A stretch of 64,000 bases of DNA from assembly GCF_016595675.1 (NCBI RefSeq), contig NZ_JAENJH010000011.1, forward strand, positions 1 through 64,000, read 5' to 3'. This DNA is from Prauserella cavernicola. Lineage in GTDB: Bacteria > Actinomycetota > Actinomycetes > Mycobacteriales > Pseudonocardiaceae. A program made the position numbers and the translations under genes. Under the pieces are notes generated by a model that did not search any database, was not told the DNA's origin, and saw only the letters and a list, made by a program, of their open reading frames with translations. This document shows, one piece after another, positions 9,145-16,637 of this stretch; the stretch's first letter is position 1; every line of letters begins with the position of its first letter.

Positions 9145-10179
9145 CTACTTCCGCGCCACCAGCACATCGCGCACGATGGCCTGGTCCACGCGGTGGGCGA
9201 GCTGCTCGTACGCCCCGCCCTCGCACACCGTCAGCCCTGCCCTGGCCAGGATCGCCACCAGCTCGTCCCTGGAGACGACGTTGGTGTTCCACGACAGCCC
9301 GAGCGCGCCCCCGGTGCGCAGCACCCTCGTCCACACCGGAACCGCGGCGGCCAGCAGGTCGCGCGGACTGCGGGCGAGACCCGCCTCCTGGGTGCGGCTG
9401 CCGTGCTGCACGCCGTAGGGGGCGTCGGTGACGATCACGTCGGCCGACGCGCGGCGCAGCACCTCGTCGGTACGCAGCGTGTCGCAGTTCAGATAGGACA
9501 GTGAGCGTTTCTCGCCCGCCTTGTACCGTTCCTTGGTCGCGGCGTAGGTGATGTCGAGGCGCCTGCCGAGGCGCACCTTCTGCCTGCTCAGCGAACTCAC
9601 GTCGGCGGTGTGCTTGACCCGCTTGGTGCGCAGCCACGTCTTGATGAACTGCTCGTAGGCCTCGAAGTCCCTGCCGTCGACGTCCAGCCCGGTGGCGTCG
9701 AAGCCGTACATCATCGCCTGGTTGAGCGTGGTTCCCCTGCCGCACAACGGATCCAGCAGGCTCAGCCCACCCTCCACCAGCGCGGTGGGGCGGTCGGTGG
9801 CGAGCACGGTGAGGTTCAGCAGCAGCTTGGTGAACAGCTCGTTGGTCTTGCCCGTGTACTTCTGGATCGTCAGCAGGTCCGAGTCGAACTCCGCGGTCGG
9901 CCGCAGCGGCAACGGCCGCAGTAGCTCACCGGTGCGCTCGAAGAGCACGTACGCCGACGACAGGTTGGACAGGTGCGCGACGTCGGTCTCCGACAGCGCG
10001 GACTCCGTCGTGAACGTCACGTAACCGGCGCCACCGATGTCGCTGCGGCCGATCTCGGCGACGGGGGTGGACAGCACCGTCGCCCCGAACACGGCCAGCT
10101 CGGCGCGCAGTAGCTCGCCGGAGGTCTCGGTGTAGACGCGGTTGGCCGACGGGAGGATGAGGATCGCGTACTCGGGCAT
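9145..10179 (-). CDS. TRM11-like SAM-dependent RNA/DNA methyltransferase
   Basis: A 344-residue protein. The first 110 residues form a THUMP-like or mixed alpha/beta domain (PEYAILILPSANRVY). The rest is a Rossmann methyltransferase with SAM motif DPLCGRGTT (143-151) and catalytic motif TDAPYG (251-256). This organisation is that of TRM11/RlmL N2-guanine methyltransferases, where the catalytic motif is normally (D/N)PPY; here its second residue is Ala. The substrate (tRNA, rRNA or DNA) is not evident. The reading frame stays open far upstream, but the MPEYAIL start is supported by a TACGCT hexamer eight bases ahead. It is inserted between rbfA and a MATE gene and is divergent from the latter. 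Confidence 0.75.
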   Translation of the reverse strand: MPEYAILILPSANRVYTETSGELLRAELAVFGATVLSTPVAEIGRSDIGGAGYVTFTTESALSETDVAHLSNLSSAYVLFERTGELLRPLPLRPTAEFDSDLLTIQKYTGKTNELFTKLLLNLTVLATDRPTALVEGGLSLLDPLCGRGTTLNQAMMYGFDATGLDVDGRDFEAYEQFIKTWLRTKRVKHTADVSSLSRQKVRLGRRLDITYAATKERYKAGEKRSLSYLNCDTLRTDEVLRRASADVIVTDAPYGVQHGSRTQEAGLARSPRDLLAAAVPVWTRVLRTGGALGLSWNTNVVSRDELVAILARAGLTVCEGGAYEQLAHRVDQAIVRDVLVARK

Positions 10180-10187
10180 CGCCGATG

Positions 10188-10223
10188 AGCGTAACGGAGG
10201 GTGTCGGTGGCCCTGGTTACGCT
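10188..10223. promoter_or_regulatory. Divergent leaderless promoter pair
   Basis: AGCGTAAC (10188-10195) and GTTACGCT (10216-10223) are exact 8-base inverted repeats. Each contributes a TACGCT -10 hexamer, one firing left to the methyltransferase ATG at 10179 (8-base gap) and one right to GTG 10231 (7-base gap). The symmetry suggests coordinated or mutually exclusive transcription. Confidence 0.55.
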
Positions 10224-10230
10224 TCCGGTC

Positions 10231-11547
10231 GTGGTCAACCCCGTGGAGGAACGCGTCCCCGCCCGCAAGGTCTTCGGCCTCGCCGTGCCCGCGCTCGGTG
10301 TGCTCGCCGCCGAACCGCTGTACGTGCTCGTGGACACGGCGGTCGTCGGCCATCTCGGCGCACTGCCGCTCGCGGGGCTCGCGCTGGGCGGAGTGCTGCT
10401 GTCGCTGGTGTCGACGCAGCTGACGTTCCTGTCCTACGGCACCACGGCGCGTACGGCCCGGCTGCACGGCGCGGGACGGCGCGCCGAGGCGGTGGAGGAG
10501 GGCGTGCAGGCGACGTGGGTCGCGATCGCCGTCGGGCTCGTGGTGTGCGGTCTGGGGCAGCTCGTCGCCGAACCCGTCGCGCGGGCGATGTCGGGCGACG
10601 ACACCGTCACCGGCGAGGCGGTGTCGTGGCTGCGGATCGCGCTGTGCGGCACGCCGATGATCCTCGTGACGATGGCGGGCAACGGCTGGATGCGCGGGGT
10701 GCAGGACGCGGTGCGTCCACTCCGGTACGTGCTCGCGGGCAACGGACTGTCGGCGGTGCTGTGCCCGGTACTCGTCTACCCGGCCGGGATGGGGCTCGAG
10801 GGTTCGGCGGTGGCCAACGTCATCGCGCAGTCGGTGTCCGGCGGCATGTTCCTGTGGGCGCTGGCGCGTGAGCGCGTGCGACTGCGGCCCCGTCCTGTCG
10901 TCATGTGGGAGCAGCTGAAGCTCGGCCGCGACCTCGTGCTGCGCAGCCTCGGCTTCCAGGCGTGCTTCCTGTCCGCGGCCACGGTCGCGGCCCGCACCTC
11001 CACCGAGGCCGTCGGCGCGCACCAGGTGGTGCTGCAGCTGTGGACGTTCCTCTCGCTGGTGCTCGACTCGGTCGCGATCGCCGCGCAGTCGCTCGTCGGC
11101 GCCGCGCTCGGCGGGGGGTCGCAGCGCACGGCACGCGGGGTGGCGGCCCAGATCGTGCGCTACGGGCTGATCCTCGGCTGTGCGCTGTGCGTGCTGTTCG
11201 CCGCGGTGTCGCAGGTACTTCCGCACGCGTTCACCTCGGATGCCGGAGTGCTGGCGGAGATCCCGGGAGCCTGGTGGTTCTTCGTCGCGCTGCAGCCCGT
11301 GGCCGGCGTGGTGTTCGCGCTCGACGGCGTGCTGCTCGGCGCGGGCGATGCCGCGTTCCTGCGCAACGCCACGCTCGCCAGCGCCATCCTCGGTTTCCTG
11401 CCGCTGATCTGGGCGTCGCTCGGGTTCGGCTGGGGACTGGCCGGGATCTGGTCGGGTCTGTCGCTGTTCATGCTCCTGCGACTGGTGTTCGTCCTCGTGC
11501 GCTGGCGCTCGGGCAACTGGGCGGTCGTAGGCGCGGTGCGCGTGTGA
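10231..11547 (+). CDS. MATE-family efflux transporter (DinF-like)
   Basis: A multidrug and toxin extrusion exporter of 438 residues with about 12 hydrophobic helices. It has the DinF-type opening VFGLAVPALGVLAAEPLYVL and the conserved VDTAVVGHLG segment in helix 1/2. MATE pumps move cationic compounds out using sodium or proton gradients; the substrate is unknown. Two starts compete: GTG 10207, six bases after GGAGG (10196-10200), and GTG 10231, seven bases after TACGCT (10218-10223). The promoter lies downstream of 10207, so I favour 10231. A MATE gene near rbfA is also found in mycobacteria (dinF). Confidence 0.85.
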   Translation: MVNPVEERVPARKVFGLAVPALGVLAAEPLYVLVDTAVVGHLGALPLAGLALGGVLLSLVSTQLTFLSYGTTARTARLHGAGRRAEAVEEGVQATWVAIAVGLVVCGLGQLVAEPVARAMSGDDTVTGEAVSWLRIALCGTPMILVTMAGNGWMRGVQDAVRPLRYVLAGNGLSAVLCPVLVYPAGMGLEGSAVANVIAQSVSGGMFLWALARERVRLRPRPVVMWEQLKLGRDLVLRSLGFQACFLSAATVAARTSTEAVGAHQVVLQLWTFLSLVLDSVAIAAQSLVGAALGGGSQRTARGVAAQIVRYGLILGCALCVLFAAVSQVLPHAFTSDAGVLAEIPGAWWFFVALQPVAGVVFALDGVLLGAGDAAFLRNATLASAILGFLPLIWASLGFGWGLAGIWSGLSLFMLLRLVFVLVRWRSGNWAVVGAVRV

Positions 11548-11649
11548 GTGTGGCCGATGGCACCCCCGATCCTGGTATTGATCGGCATTGTTTAGCCGAT
11601 ACAACTACTGGGGACGGCGACGTGCCTTCCCATCCTGCTGCTCACATCG

Positions 11650-13005
11650 ATGACCCAAGGGGGATCCTTGCCGTCCCGGAGTCCGGCGGCCGCGCCAGCC
11701 AGTGCGCGGTCGTGGCTGATCTGGTTGACCGCCGCATTCGTCTACATACTCGCCGTCTTCCACCGCGCCTCCTTCGGAGTCGCCGGTATCGAGGCCGCCG
11801 ACCGCTTCGGGGTCGGCGCCGCCGCCCTCGCCACCTTCACCGTCCTGCAGGTGGGCGTCTACGCCGCCATGCAGATCCCCGCCGGGGTACTCGTCGACCG
11901 CTTCGGCCCCCGCGCACTGCTCAGCGTCGCGCTCGTCTTCCTCGGCTCGGGGCAGATTTTGCTCGCGGTCGCCGACACCTACTCGCTGGGCCTGCTGGCC
12001 CGCGGCGTGCTCGGTGTCGGTGACGCGCTCACGTTCGTCTCCGTGCTGCGGCTGGCGGCCAACCACTTCCCGGCCAGGCAGTACACGCTCGTCACGTCGT
12101 TCACCGGGGCGCTCGGCTTCGCGGGCAGCCTCGCCGCCACACTGCCGCTGACGTTGCTGCTCGCCGGTCCCGGCTGGCTGCCGACGTTCCTGATCGCCGG
12201 CGTGGTGACCATGCTGTTCGTGGTGGTGGTGCAGTGGCGCGTGCACGACAGCCCGCACGTCCGCGTGGCCTCGACGGAGTCGGTGCCGATGCGCGACGTC
12301 GGCAGGCAGGTGCTGACGGCCCTGCGCGTCCCCGGTACGCGGCTCGGCTTCTGGACCCACTTCTCGACGATGTTCGGGCAGAACGTCCTGGTACTGCTGT
12401 GGGGCGTGCCGTTCCTCGTGCAGGGCCAGGGCTACGCGGTGACCACCGCGAGCAGCCTGCTCGCGGTCTTCGTGATCGGAGCGATGGTCGGCGGGCCACT
12501 GGTCGGCAGCTACATCGGCCGCAGGCCCGAGGCCAGGATGCCGATGGTCGTGACCTTCCTCATCGCGAGCGGGCTGACGTGGACGGTGCTGCTGAGCTGG
12601 CCCGGCCGGATCCCACTGGGCGTGCTCGTGCCCGCGTTCGCCGTGCTGTCGCTCGGCGGGCCCGTCTCTGCCATCGGCTTCGCGCTCGCGCGGGACTACA
12701 ACCCGCTGCCGCGCGTGGGCACCGCCACCGGCGTGGTCAACGTCGGCGGGTTCGTCGCCACCACGGTGACGGCGCTGCTCATCGGACTGCTGCTGGAGGC
12801 GACGGGAGGCAACTTCCGGATCGCGCTGCTGTCGGTGGTCGCCATGCTGGCGCTCGGTTCGTGGCGCATGGCCGTCTGGTGGCGGCGGGCTCGGGCGGCC
12901 GTGTTCGCCGCGGAGGAACGCGGTGAGCCGGTGCCGGTGCAGCTGCGCAGGAGGCGCTGGGACGCCTGCGTCCCGGTGCCCGACCGGGTGGCCGCGCCCG
13001 TGTGA
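11650..13005 (+). CDS. MFS transporter
   Basis: A major facilitator protein of about 451 residues with 12 predicted helices: WLIWLTAAFVYILAVFHRAS in helix 1, loop 2-3 motif LVDRFGPR, and a mirrored motif in the second half (GSYIGRRPEARMP). The opening resembles nitrate/hexuronate-type or generic anion MFS members, but no substrate motif is decisive. The start is uncertain. ATG 11650 has no ribosome site, whereas TTG 11668 follows GGGGG by four bases and may be the real start. It lies downstream of the MATE gene with a 100-base gap, so they may be separately transcribed. Confidence 0.75.
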   Translation: MTQGGSLPSRSPAAAPASARSWLIWLTAAFVYILAVFHRASFGVAGIEAADRFGVGAAALATFTVLQVGVYAAMQIPAGVLVDRFGPRALLSVALVFLGSGQILLAVADTYSLGLLARGVLGVGDALTFVSVLRLAANHFPARQYTLVTSFTGALGFAGSLAATLPLTLLLAGPGWLPTFLIAGVVTMLFVVVVQWRVHDSPHVRVASTESVPMRDVGRQVLTALRVPGTRLGFWTHFSTMFGQNVLVLLWGVPFLVQGQGYAVTTASSLLAVFVIGAMVGGPLVGSYIGRRPEARMPMVVTFLIASGLTWTVLLSWPGRIPLGVLVPAFAVLSLGGPVSAIGFALARDYNPLPRVGTATGVVNVGGFVATTVTALLIGLLLEATGGNFRIALLSVVAMLALGSWRMAVWWRRARAAVFAAEERGEPVPVQLRRRRWDACVPVPDRVAAPV

Positions 13006-13033
13006 GCCGCGGGCTTCGTTACAGTGTGCGGCC

Positions 13034-13933
13034 GTGCCGAAACCGCCTCCTCCGCCTCCTGGCCTGCTGATCGTCGACAAACCGAGCGGCATGACGTCCC
13101 ACGACGTCGTCGCCAGGGCCCGCCGGGCCATGGGCACCCGCAAGGTCGGCCACGCGGGCACGCTCGACCCGATGGCGACGGGCGTGCTCGTGCTGGGTAT
13201 CGAGCGAGCGACCAAGCTGCTCGGGCACCTGGCGCTCGACCGCAAGACCTACCTCGCGACCCTCGCTCTCGGCTCGGCGACGACCACCGACGACGCCGAG
13301 GGCGAGCTGCTGAGCGAGGCCGAGCCCGGCGCGGTCGAGGCGGTCACCGACGAGCGCGTCCAGGTCGGCATCGCCGCACTGACCGGTGACATCCAGCAGG
13401 TGCCCAGCGCCGTCAGTGCCGTCAAGGTCGACGGCAAGCGCGCCTACGCGCGCGTGCGCGCAGGCGAGGAGGTGACACTGCCGCCGCGGCCGGTGAGCGT
13501 CTACCGGTTCGACCTGCTCGCCACCCGCCGCGAGGCGGGCCGCGTGGAACTCGACGTGATGGTCGACTGCTCGTCCGGCACGTACGTGCGGGCGCTCGCG
13601 CGGGACCTCGGCGCCGGGCTCGGCGTCGGCGGTCACCTCGCGGCGCTGCGCCGCACCACGGTCGGGCCGTTCACGCTCGCCTCGGCGCGCACGCTCGACG
13701 CCGTCGAGGCCGAGCCGGGTCTGTCGCTGACGCTCGACGAGGCCGTCGCCGCCGCGTTCCCCCGCCGCGACGTCGACGCGGCCACGGCGAGGGCCGTGCG
13801 GCACGGGCAGGCCATCCCCGCGGCGGGCATCGAGGGCACGTACGGCGTCTTCGATCCGGCCGGGCAGGTGCTCGCGCTCGCGGCCGACGCGCGGGACGTG
13901 ACCCGCCCGGTGGTCGTGCTGGCTCCGGCCTAG
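13034..13933 (+). CDS. truB: tRNA pseudouridine-55 synthase
   Basis: TruB makes pseudouridine at position 55 in the T loop of tRNAs. The 299-residue protein has GLLIVDKPSGMTSHDVV, then AGTLDPMATG with catalytic D45, and the YLATLALGSATTTDD strand. A C-terminal PUA-like region follows. The GTG start was chosen because TACAGT lies eight bases ahead (13020-13025); a longer in-frame reading overlaps the MFS gene. ribF starts 10 bases after its stop, a conserved truB-ribF pair. Confidence 0.95.
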   Translation: MPKPPPPPPGLLIVDKPSGMTSHDVVARARRAMGTRKVGHAGTLDPMATGVLVLGIERATKLLGHLALDRKTYLATLALGSATTTDDAEGELLSEAEPGAVEAVTDERVQVGIAALTGDIQQVPSAVSAVKVDGKRAYARVRAGEEVTLPPRPVSVYRFDLLATRREAGRVELDVMVDCSSGTYVRALARDLGAGLGVGGHLAALRRTTVGPFTLASARTLDAVEAEPGLSLTLDEAVAAAFPRRDVDAATARAVRHGQAIPAAGIEGTYGVFDPAGQVLALAADARDVTRPVVVLAPA

Positions 13934-13943
13934 GGTGTTTCTC

Positions 13944-14909
13944 GTGCAGCGTTGGCGGGGTTTGACGGACTTGCCCGGTGGCTGGGGGCGATGCGTCGTC
14001 ACGATCGGGGTCTTCGACGGGGTCCACCGAGGACACCAGGCGTTGATCCGCAGGACGGTGGAGGCCGCGCGGCAGCGGGGCGTGCCGAGCGTGGTGCTCA
14101 CGTTCGACCCGCATCCGTCCGAGGTGCTGCGGCCCGGCAGCCATCCCGCGCAGCTCACCACGTTGCGCCGCAAGGCGGAGCTGGTCGAGCAGCTGGGGGT
14201 GGACGTGTTCGCCGTGCTGCCGTTCACGCCCGAGCTCTCGCGGCTCACCGCCGACGGGTTCGTGCACGAGATCCTCGTCGACAAGCTGCACGCGGCCGCC
14301 GTGATCGTGGGGGAGAACTTCACCTTCGGCCACCACGCCGCCGGCAACGTGGAAACCCTGCGCACGCTCGGCAAGCGGTTCGGGTTCGTGGCGCAGGGCG
14401 CGCAGCTGCAGGGCCGCACGCTGCCCAGCGACGAGCAGGACGACGGCGAGATCACCTTCTCCTCCACGTACGTGCGCTCGTGCATCGACGCGGGCGACGT
14501 CTCGGCCGCGGCCGACGCGCTCGGCCACCCGCACCGGCTCGAGGGCATCGTGGTGCGCGGCGACGGCAGGGGACACGACCTCGGATACCCGACGGCGAAC
14601 CTGTCGGCCCCGCGGTTCGCGGCGATCCCCGCCGACGGCGTGTACGCGTGCTGGTTCGAGCGCTCCACCCACCCGGGGGAGCGGCTTCCCGCCGCCGTGT
14701 CGGTGGGGACCAACCCGACGTTCTCCGGCCGGGAGCGCACCGTCGAGGCGTTCGTGCTCGACGTGGACGAGGACTTCTACGGCCAGCATGTGGCGCTCGA
14801 CTTCGTCGCGCGGCTGCGCGGCCAGATCAAGTTCGACAGCTCCGACGGTCTCGTCGAGCAGATGGCGGGCGACGTCACGCGCACGCGTGAGCTGCTCGGG
14901 CTCACCTGA
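13944..14909 (+). CDS. ribF: Bifunctional riboflavin kinase/FAD synthetase
   Basis: RibF phosphorylates riboflavin to FMN and adenylates FMN to FAD. The 321-residue protein has the N-terminal nucleotidyltransferase domain with GVFDGVHRGHQ (the HxGH-type site), LTFDPHPSEVL and the FSSTYVR motif. The C-terminal flavokinase domain carries GYPTANL and the GTNPTF segment. Of two nearby GTG codons, 13944 gives the typical VQRWRGL opening of actinobacterial RibF; 13935 adds three residues. It follows truB in one operon and is closed by a hairpin at 14954-14975. Confidence 0.95.
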   Translation: MQRWRGLTDLPGGWGRCVVTIGVFDGVHRGHQALIRRTVEAARQRGVPSVVLTFDPHPSEVLRPGSHPAQLTTLRRKAELVEQLGVDVFAVLPFTPELSRLTADGFVHEILVDKLHAAAVIVGENFTFGHHAAGNVETLRTLGKRFGFVAQGAQLQGRTLPSDEQDDGEITFSSTYVRSCIDAGDVSAAADALGHPHRLEGIVVRGDGRGHDLGYPTANLSAPRFAAIPADGVYACWFERSTHPGERLPAAVSVGTNPTFSGRERTVEAFVLDVDEDFYGQHVALDFVARLRGQIKFDSSDGLVEQMAGDVTRTRELLGLT

Positions 14910-14953
14910 GCCCGTACCCGGCCGGGTGCAAAAGCGAACAGCTGGTCGGTTCC

Positions 14954-14975
14954 GGCCCGTGGGTGTGAACGGGCC
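14954..14975 (+). terminator. Hairpin after ribF
   Basis: GGCCCGT and ACGGGCC form a 7-base stem around an 8-base loop 45 bases after the ribF stop. No T tract. Moderate support as a terminator. Confidence 0.4.
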
Positions 14976-15041
14976 TGGCAAGATGCGTTCACGAACAACA
15001 AACGGGGTCTGCACAGAAGTGCCGAGGGGAGCAGGCGGACA

Positions 15042-15521
15042 GTGGAGGACCACAAGATCGTCCAGCGCAACGTCGCGTTGCAGCGCGAGTGGTACGGGGA
15101 ACCACTCGGTGACCGGGTGCGCAGACTGGTGGTCGCCTTCGACGTCTCGCAGGCCTACCTCGCCGAGGTCCTCGGCATCAGCGCGCCCATGCTGAGCCAG
15201 GTGATGAGCGGCAGGCGCGCGAAGATCGGCAACCCCGTGGTGCTGTCGCGGCTCATCATGCTCGAGCGCAAGGTGCTCACCCCCGAGGTCGCGGCGGGCA
15301 GCAAGGAAGCGATCCGCGCCGCGCTCGAGGACGTCAAGACCGCCAGGCCCACGGTCAGCAGGGACAACTTCCCGGTCGGAGCGGGTCCCGACGACCAGTC
15401 GGTGCTGGCGGCGCTGCGCGAGGTCGCCGAGGACGAGAACCTGCTCGACGCCGCGGAGCTGCTCGACGCCGAGTTCCCGGCGATCGCCGACCTGCTGCGC
15501 CGGGCCGGCAAGACGGCGTGA
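15042..15521 (+). CDS. XRE-type helix-turn-helix protein
   Basis: A 159-residue protein with one helix-turn-helix (about residues 20-60: LGDRVRRLVVAFDVSQAYLA, then GISAPMLSQVMSGRRAKIGN) typical of XRE/Cro regulators. A mostly helical, acidic C-terminal half has no recognised sensor domain. The GTG start has a GAGGGGAGCAGG region upstream. Its stop overlaps the start of the 2'-5' RNA ligase gene by four bases, so the two are translationally coupled. The target is unknown; autoregulation of this two-gene unit is a reasonable guess. Confidence 0.75.
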   Translation: MEDHKIVQRNVALQREWYGEPLGDRVRRLVVAFDVSQAYLAEVLGISAPMLSQVMSGRRAKIGNPVVLSRLIMLERKVLTPEVAAGSKEAIRAALEDVKTARPTVSRDNFPVGAGPDDQSVLAALREVAEDENLLDAAELLDAEFPAIADLLRRAGKTA

Positions 15522-16054
15522 GCGGCGTCGCGCGCCTGTTCAGCGCGCTGGTGCCGCCGGAGCACGTCCTCCGCTCGCTGCGCGCCGAACTCGCCCGGCA
15601 CTCCGAGGGGCCGTCCGAGGGACTGCGCTGGAGTGCCGAGAAGGGCAGGCACGTCACGCTCGGTTTCTACGGCACCGACGACCTCGCGAGCAGGGCGGGC
15701 TGGCTGCGCGCCCGGCTCGCCGGGCTCGGGGCGCCGGTGCTGCGGCTCGAGGGAGGCGGCACCTTCCGCGGAGTACTCTGGGCCGGAGTGCGGGGGAGCG
15801 GACTCGCCGCGCTGGCCGAGGCCGCGAGGCCCGGAGGCGACGACCATCCTTTCCACGCGCACCTGACCCTGGCGAGGGGCTCGCGGCACCCGGCGTTGAC
15901 GGCGTGGGCGCGGCTGCTCTCGGACTACCGGAGTCCGGAATGGATCGCGGGCGAGGTGACGCTGCTGCGCAGCGATCCGGGTCGGGGAGGGCACACCTAC
16001 ACCACGGTCGAGCGGTTCGCGCTCGGCCGACCGGTCGACGGAGAACCCTCCTGA
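15518..16054 (+). CDS. thpR: RNA 2',3'-cyclic phosphodiesterase (2'-5' RNA ligase family)
   Basis: A 178-residue 2H phosphoesterase. The two catalytic H-x-T-x motifs are plain: HVTL at 45-48 and HLTL at 115-118, spaced as in ThpR/LigT. Family members open 2',3'-cyclic phosphates or reversibly join tRNA halves with a 2'-5' bond; the physiological substrate is generally unclear. The start overlaps the HTH gene by GTGA. The pairing of a DNA-binding protein with an RNA-end enzyme is worth noting. The gene ends about 80 bases before rpsO. Confidence 0.9.
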   Translation: MSGVARLFSALVPPEHVLRSLRAELARHSEGPSEGLRWSAEKGRHVTLGFYGTDDLASRAGWLRARLAGLGAPVLRLEGGGTFRGVLWAGVRGSGLAALAEAARPGGDDHPFHAHLTLARGSRHPALTAWARLLSDYRSPEWIAGEVTLLRSDPGRGGHTYTTVERFALGRPVDGEPS

Positions 16055-16137
16055 TACCCTCGATAGTTGAGTCCGGCTGCGGTCCGTGGCGGCCGGGACT
16101 GTCCTTACTTACACGGCACATAACCAAGGAGTGACGA

Positions 16138-16407
16138 GTGGCGCTGTCCACCGATGAGAAGAAGCAGATCCTGTCCGAGTACGGCGTCCACGACGCCGAC
16201 ACGGGATCGCCCGAGGCCCAGGTGGCCCTGCTCACCAAGCGGATCACCGGTCTCACCGAGCACCTCAAGATGCACAAGCACGACCATCACTCCCGTCGCG
16301 GCCTGTTGCTGCTGGTCGGCCGTCGTCGCCGGCTGCTCAACTACGTGATGAAGGTGGACGTCGAGCGGTACCGGTCGCTGATCCAGCGTCTCGGCCTCCG
16401 CCGCTGA
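16138..16407 (+). CDS. rpsO: 30S ribosomal protein uS15
   Basis: The 89-residue protein has the standard length and sequence of S15: [41 protein letters not shown], then RRRRLLNYV-type helix. It binds the central domain of 16S rRNA early in 30S assembly. AAGGAG lies five bases before the GTG start. A TACCCT hexamer at 16056-16061 would give a leader of about 70 bases with an imperfect hairpin. The rpsO-pnp order is conserved across bacteria. Confidence 0.98.
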   Translation: MALSTDEKKQILSEYGVHDADTGSPEAQVALLTKRITGLTEHLKMHKHDHHSRRGLLLLVGRRRRLLNYVMKVDVERYRSLIQRLGLRR

Positions 16408-16413
16408 CGAGCT

Positions 16414-16451
16414 CCGAGGGGGAGTGACCCGCCGGGTCGCTCCCCCCTCGG
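16414..16451 (+). terminator. rpsO-pnp intergenic hairpin
   Basis: CCGAGGGGGAGTGACCCG and a nearly complementary CGGGTCGCTCCCCCCTCGG form a long stem right after rpsO, with no T tract. In several bacteria, including Streptomyces, an rpsO-pnp hairpin is an RNase III processing site controlling pnp; the same role is plausible here, as is partial termination. Confidence 0.55.
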
Positions 16452-16637
16452 CACAAGAAGCAGAAAAAACGATAGGACGCCGCACCGCGCGAGGACGCCC
16501 AAGCCGGTCCTCGGTAGTGGCTCCCGGGATCTCCCGAGGGCTTCGATCGATGACCGGCCTCGTACCTCGAGCGTCGCCCCCGACGGGTGGGGGATGTGCG
16601 CACCGTCCGAGAGGTAATCAAGAGGAGTAAGTCACCC

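Noticed and set aside
10180-11604. N-terminal 470 residues of a long minus-strand frame fused to the methyltransferase
   Set aside because: They are antisense to the MATE gene and lack any recognisable domain; the methyltransferase has its own promoter and start at 10179.
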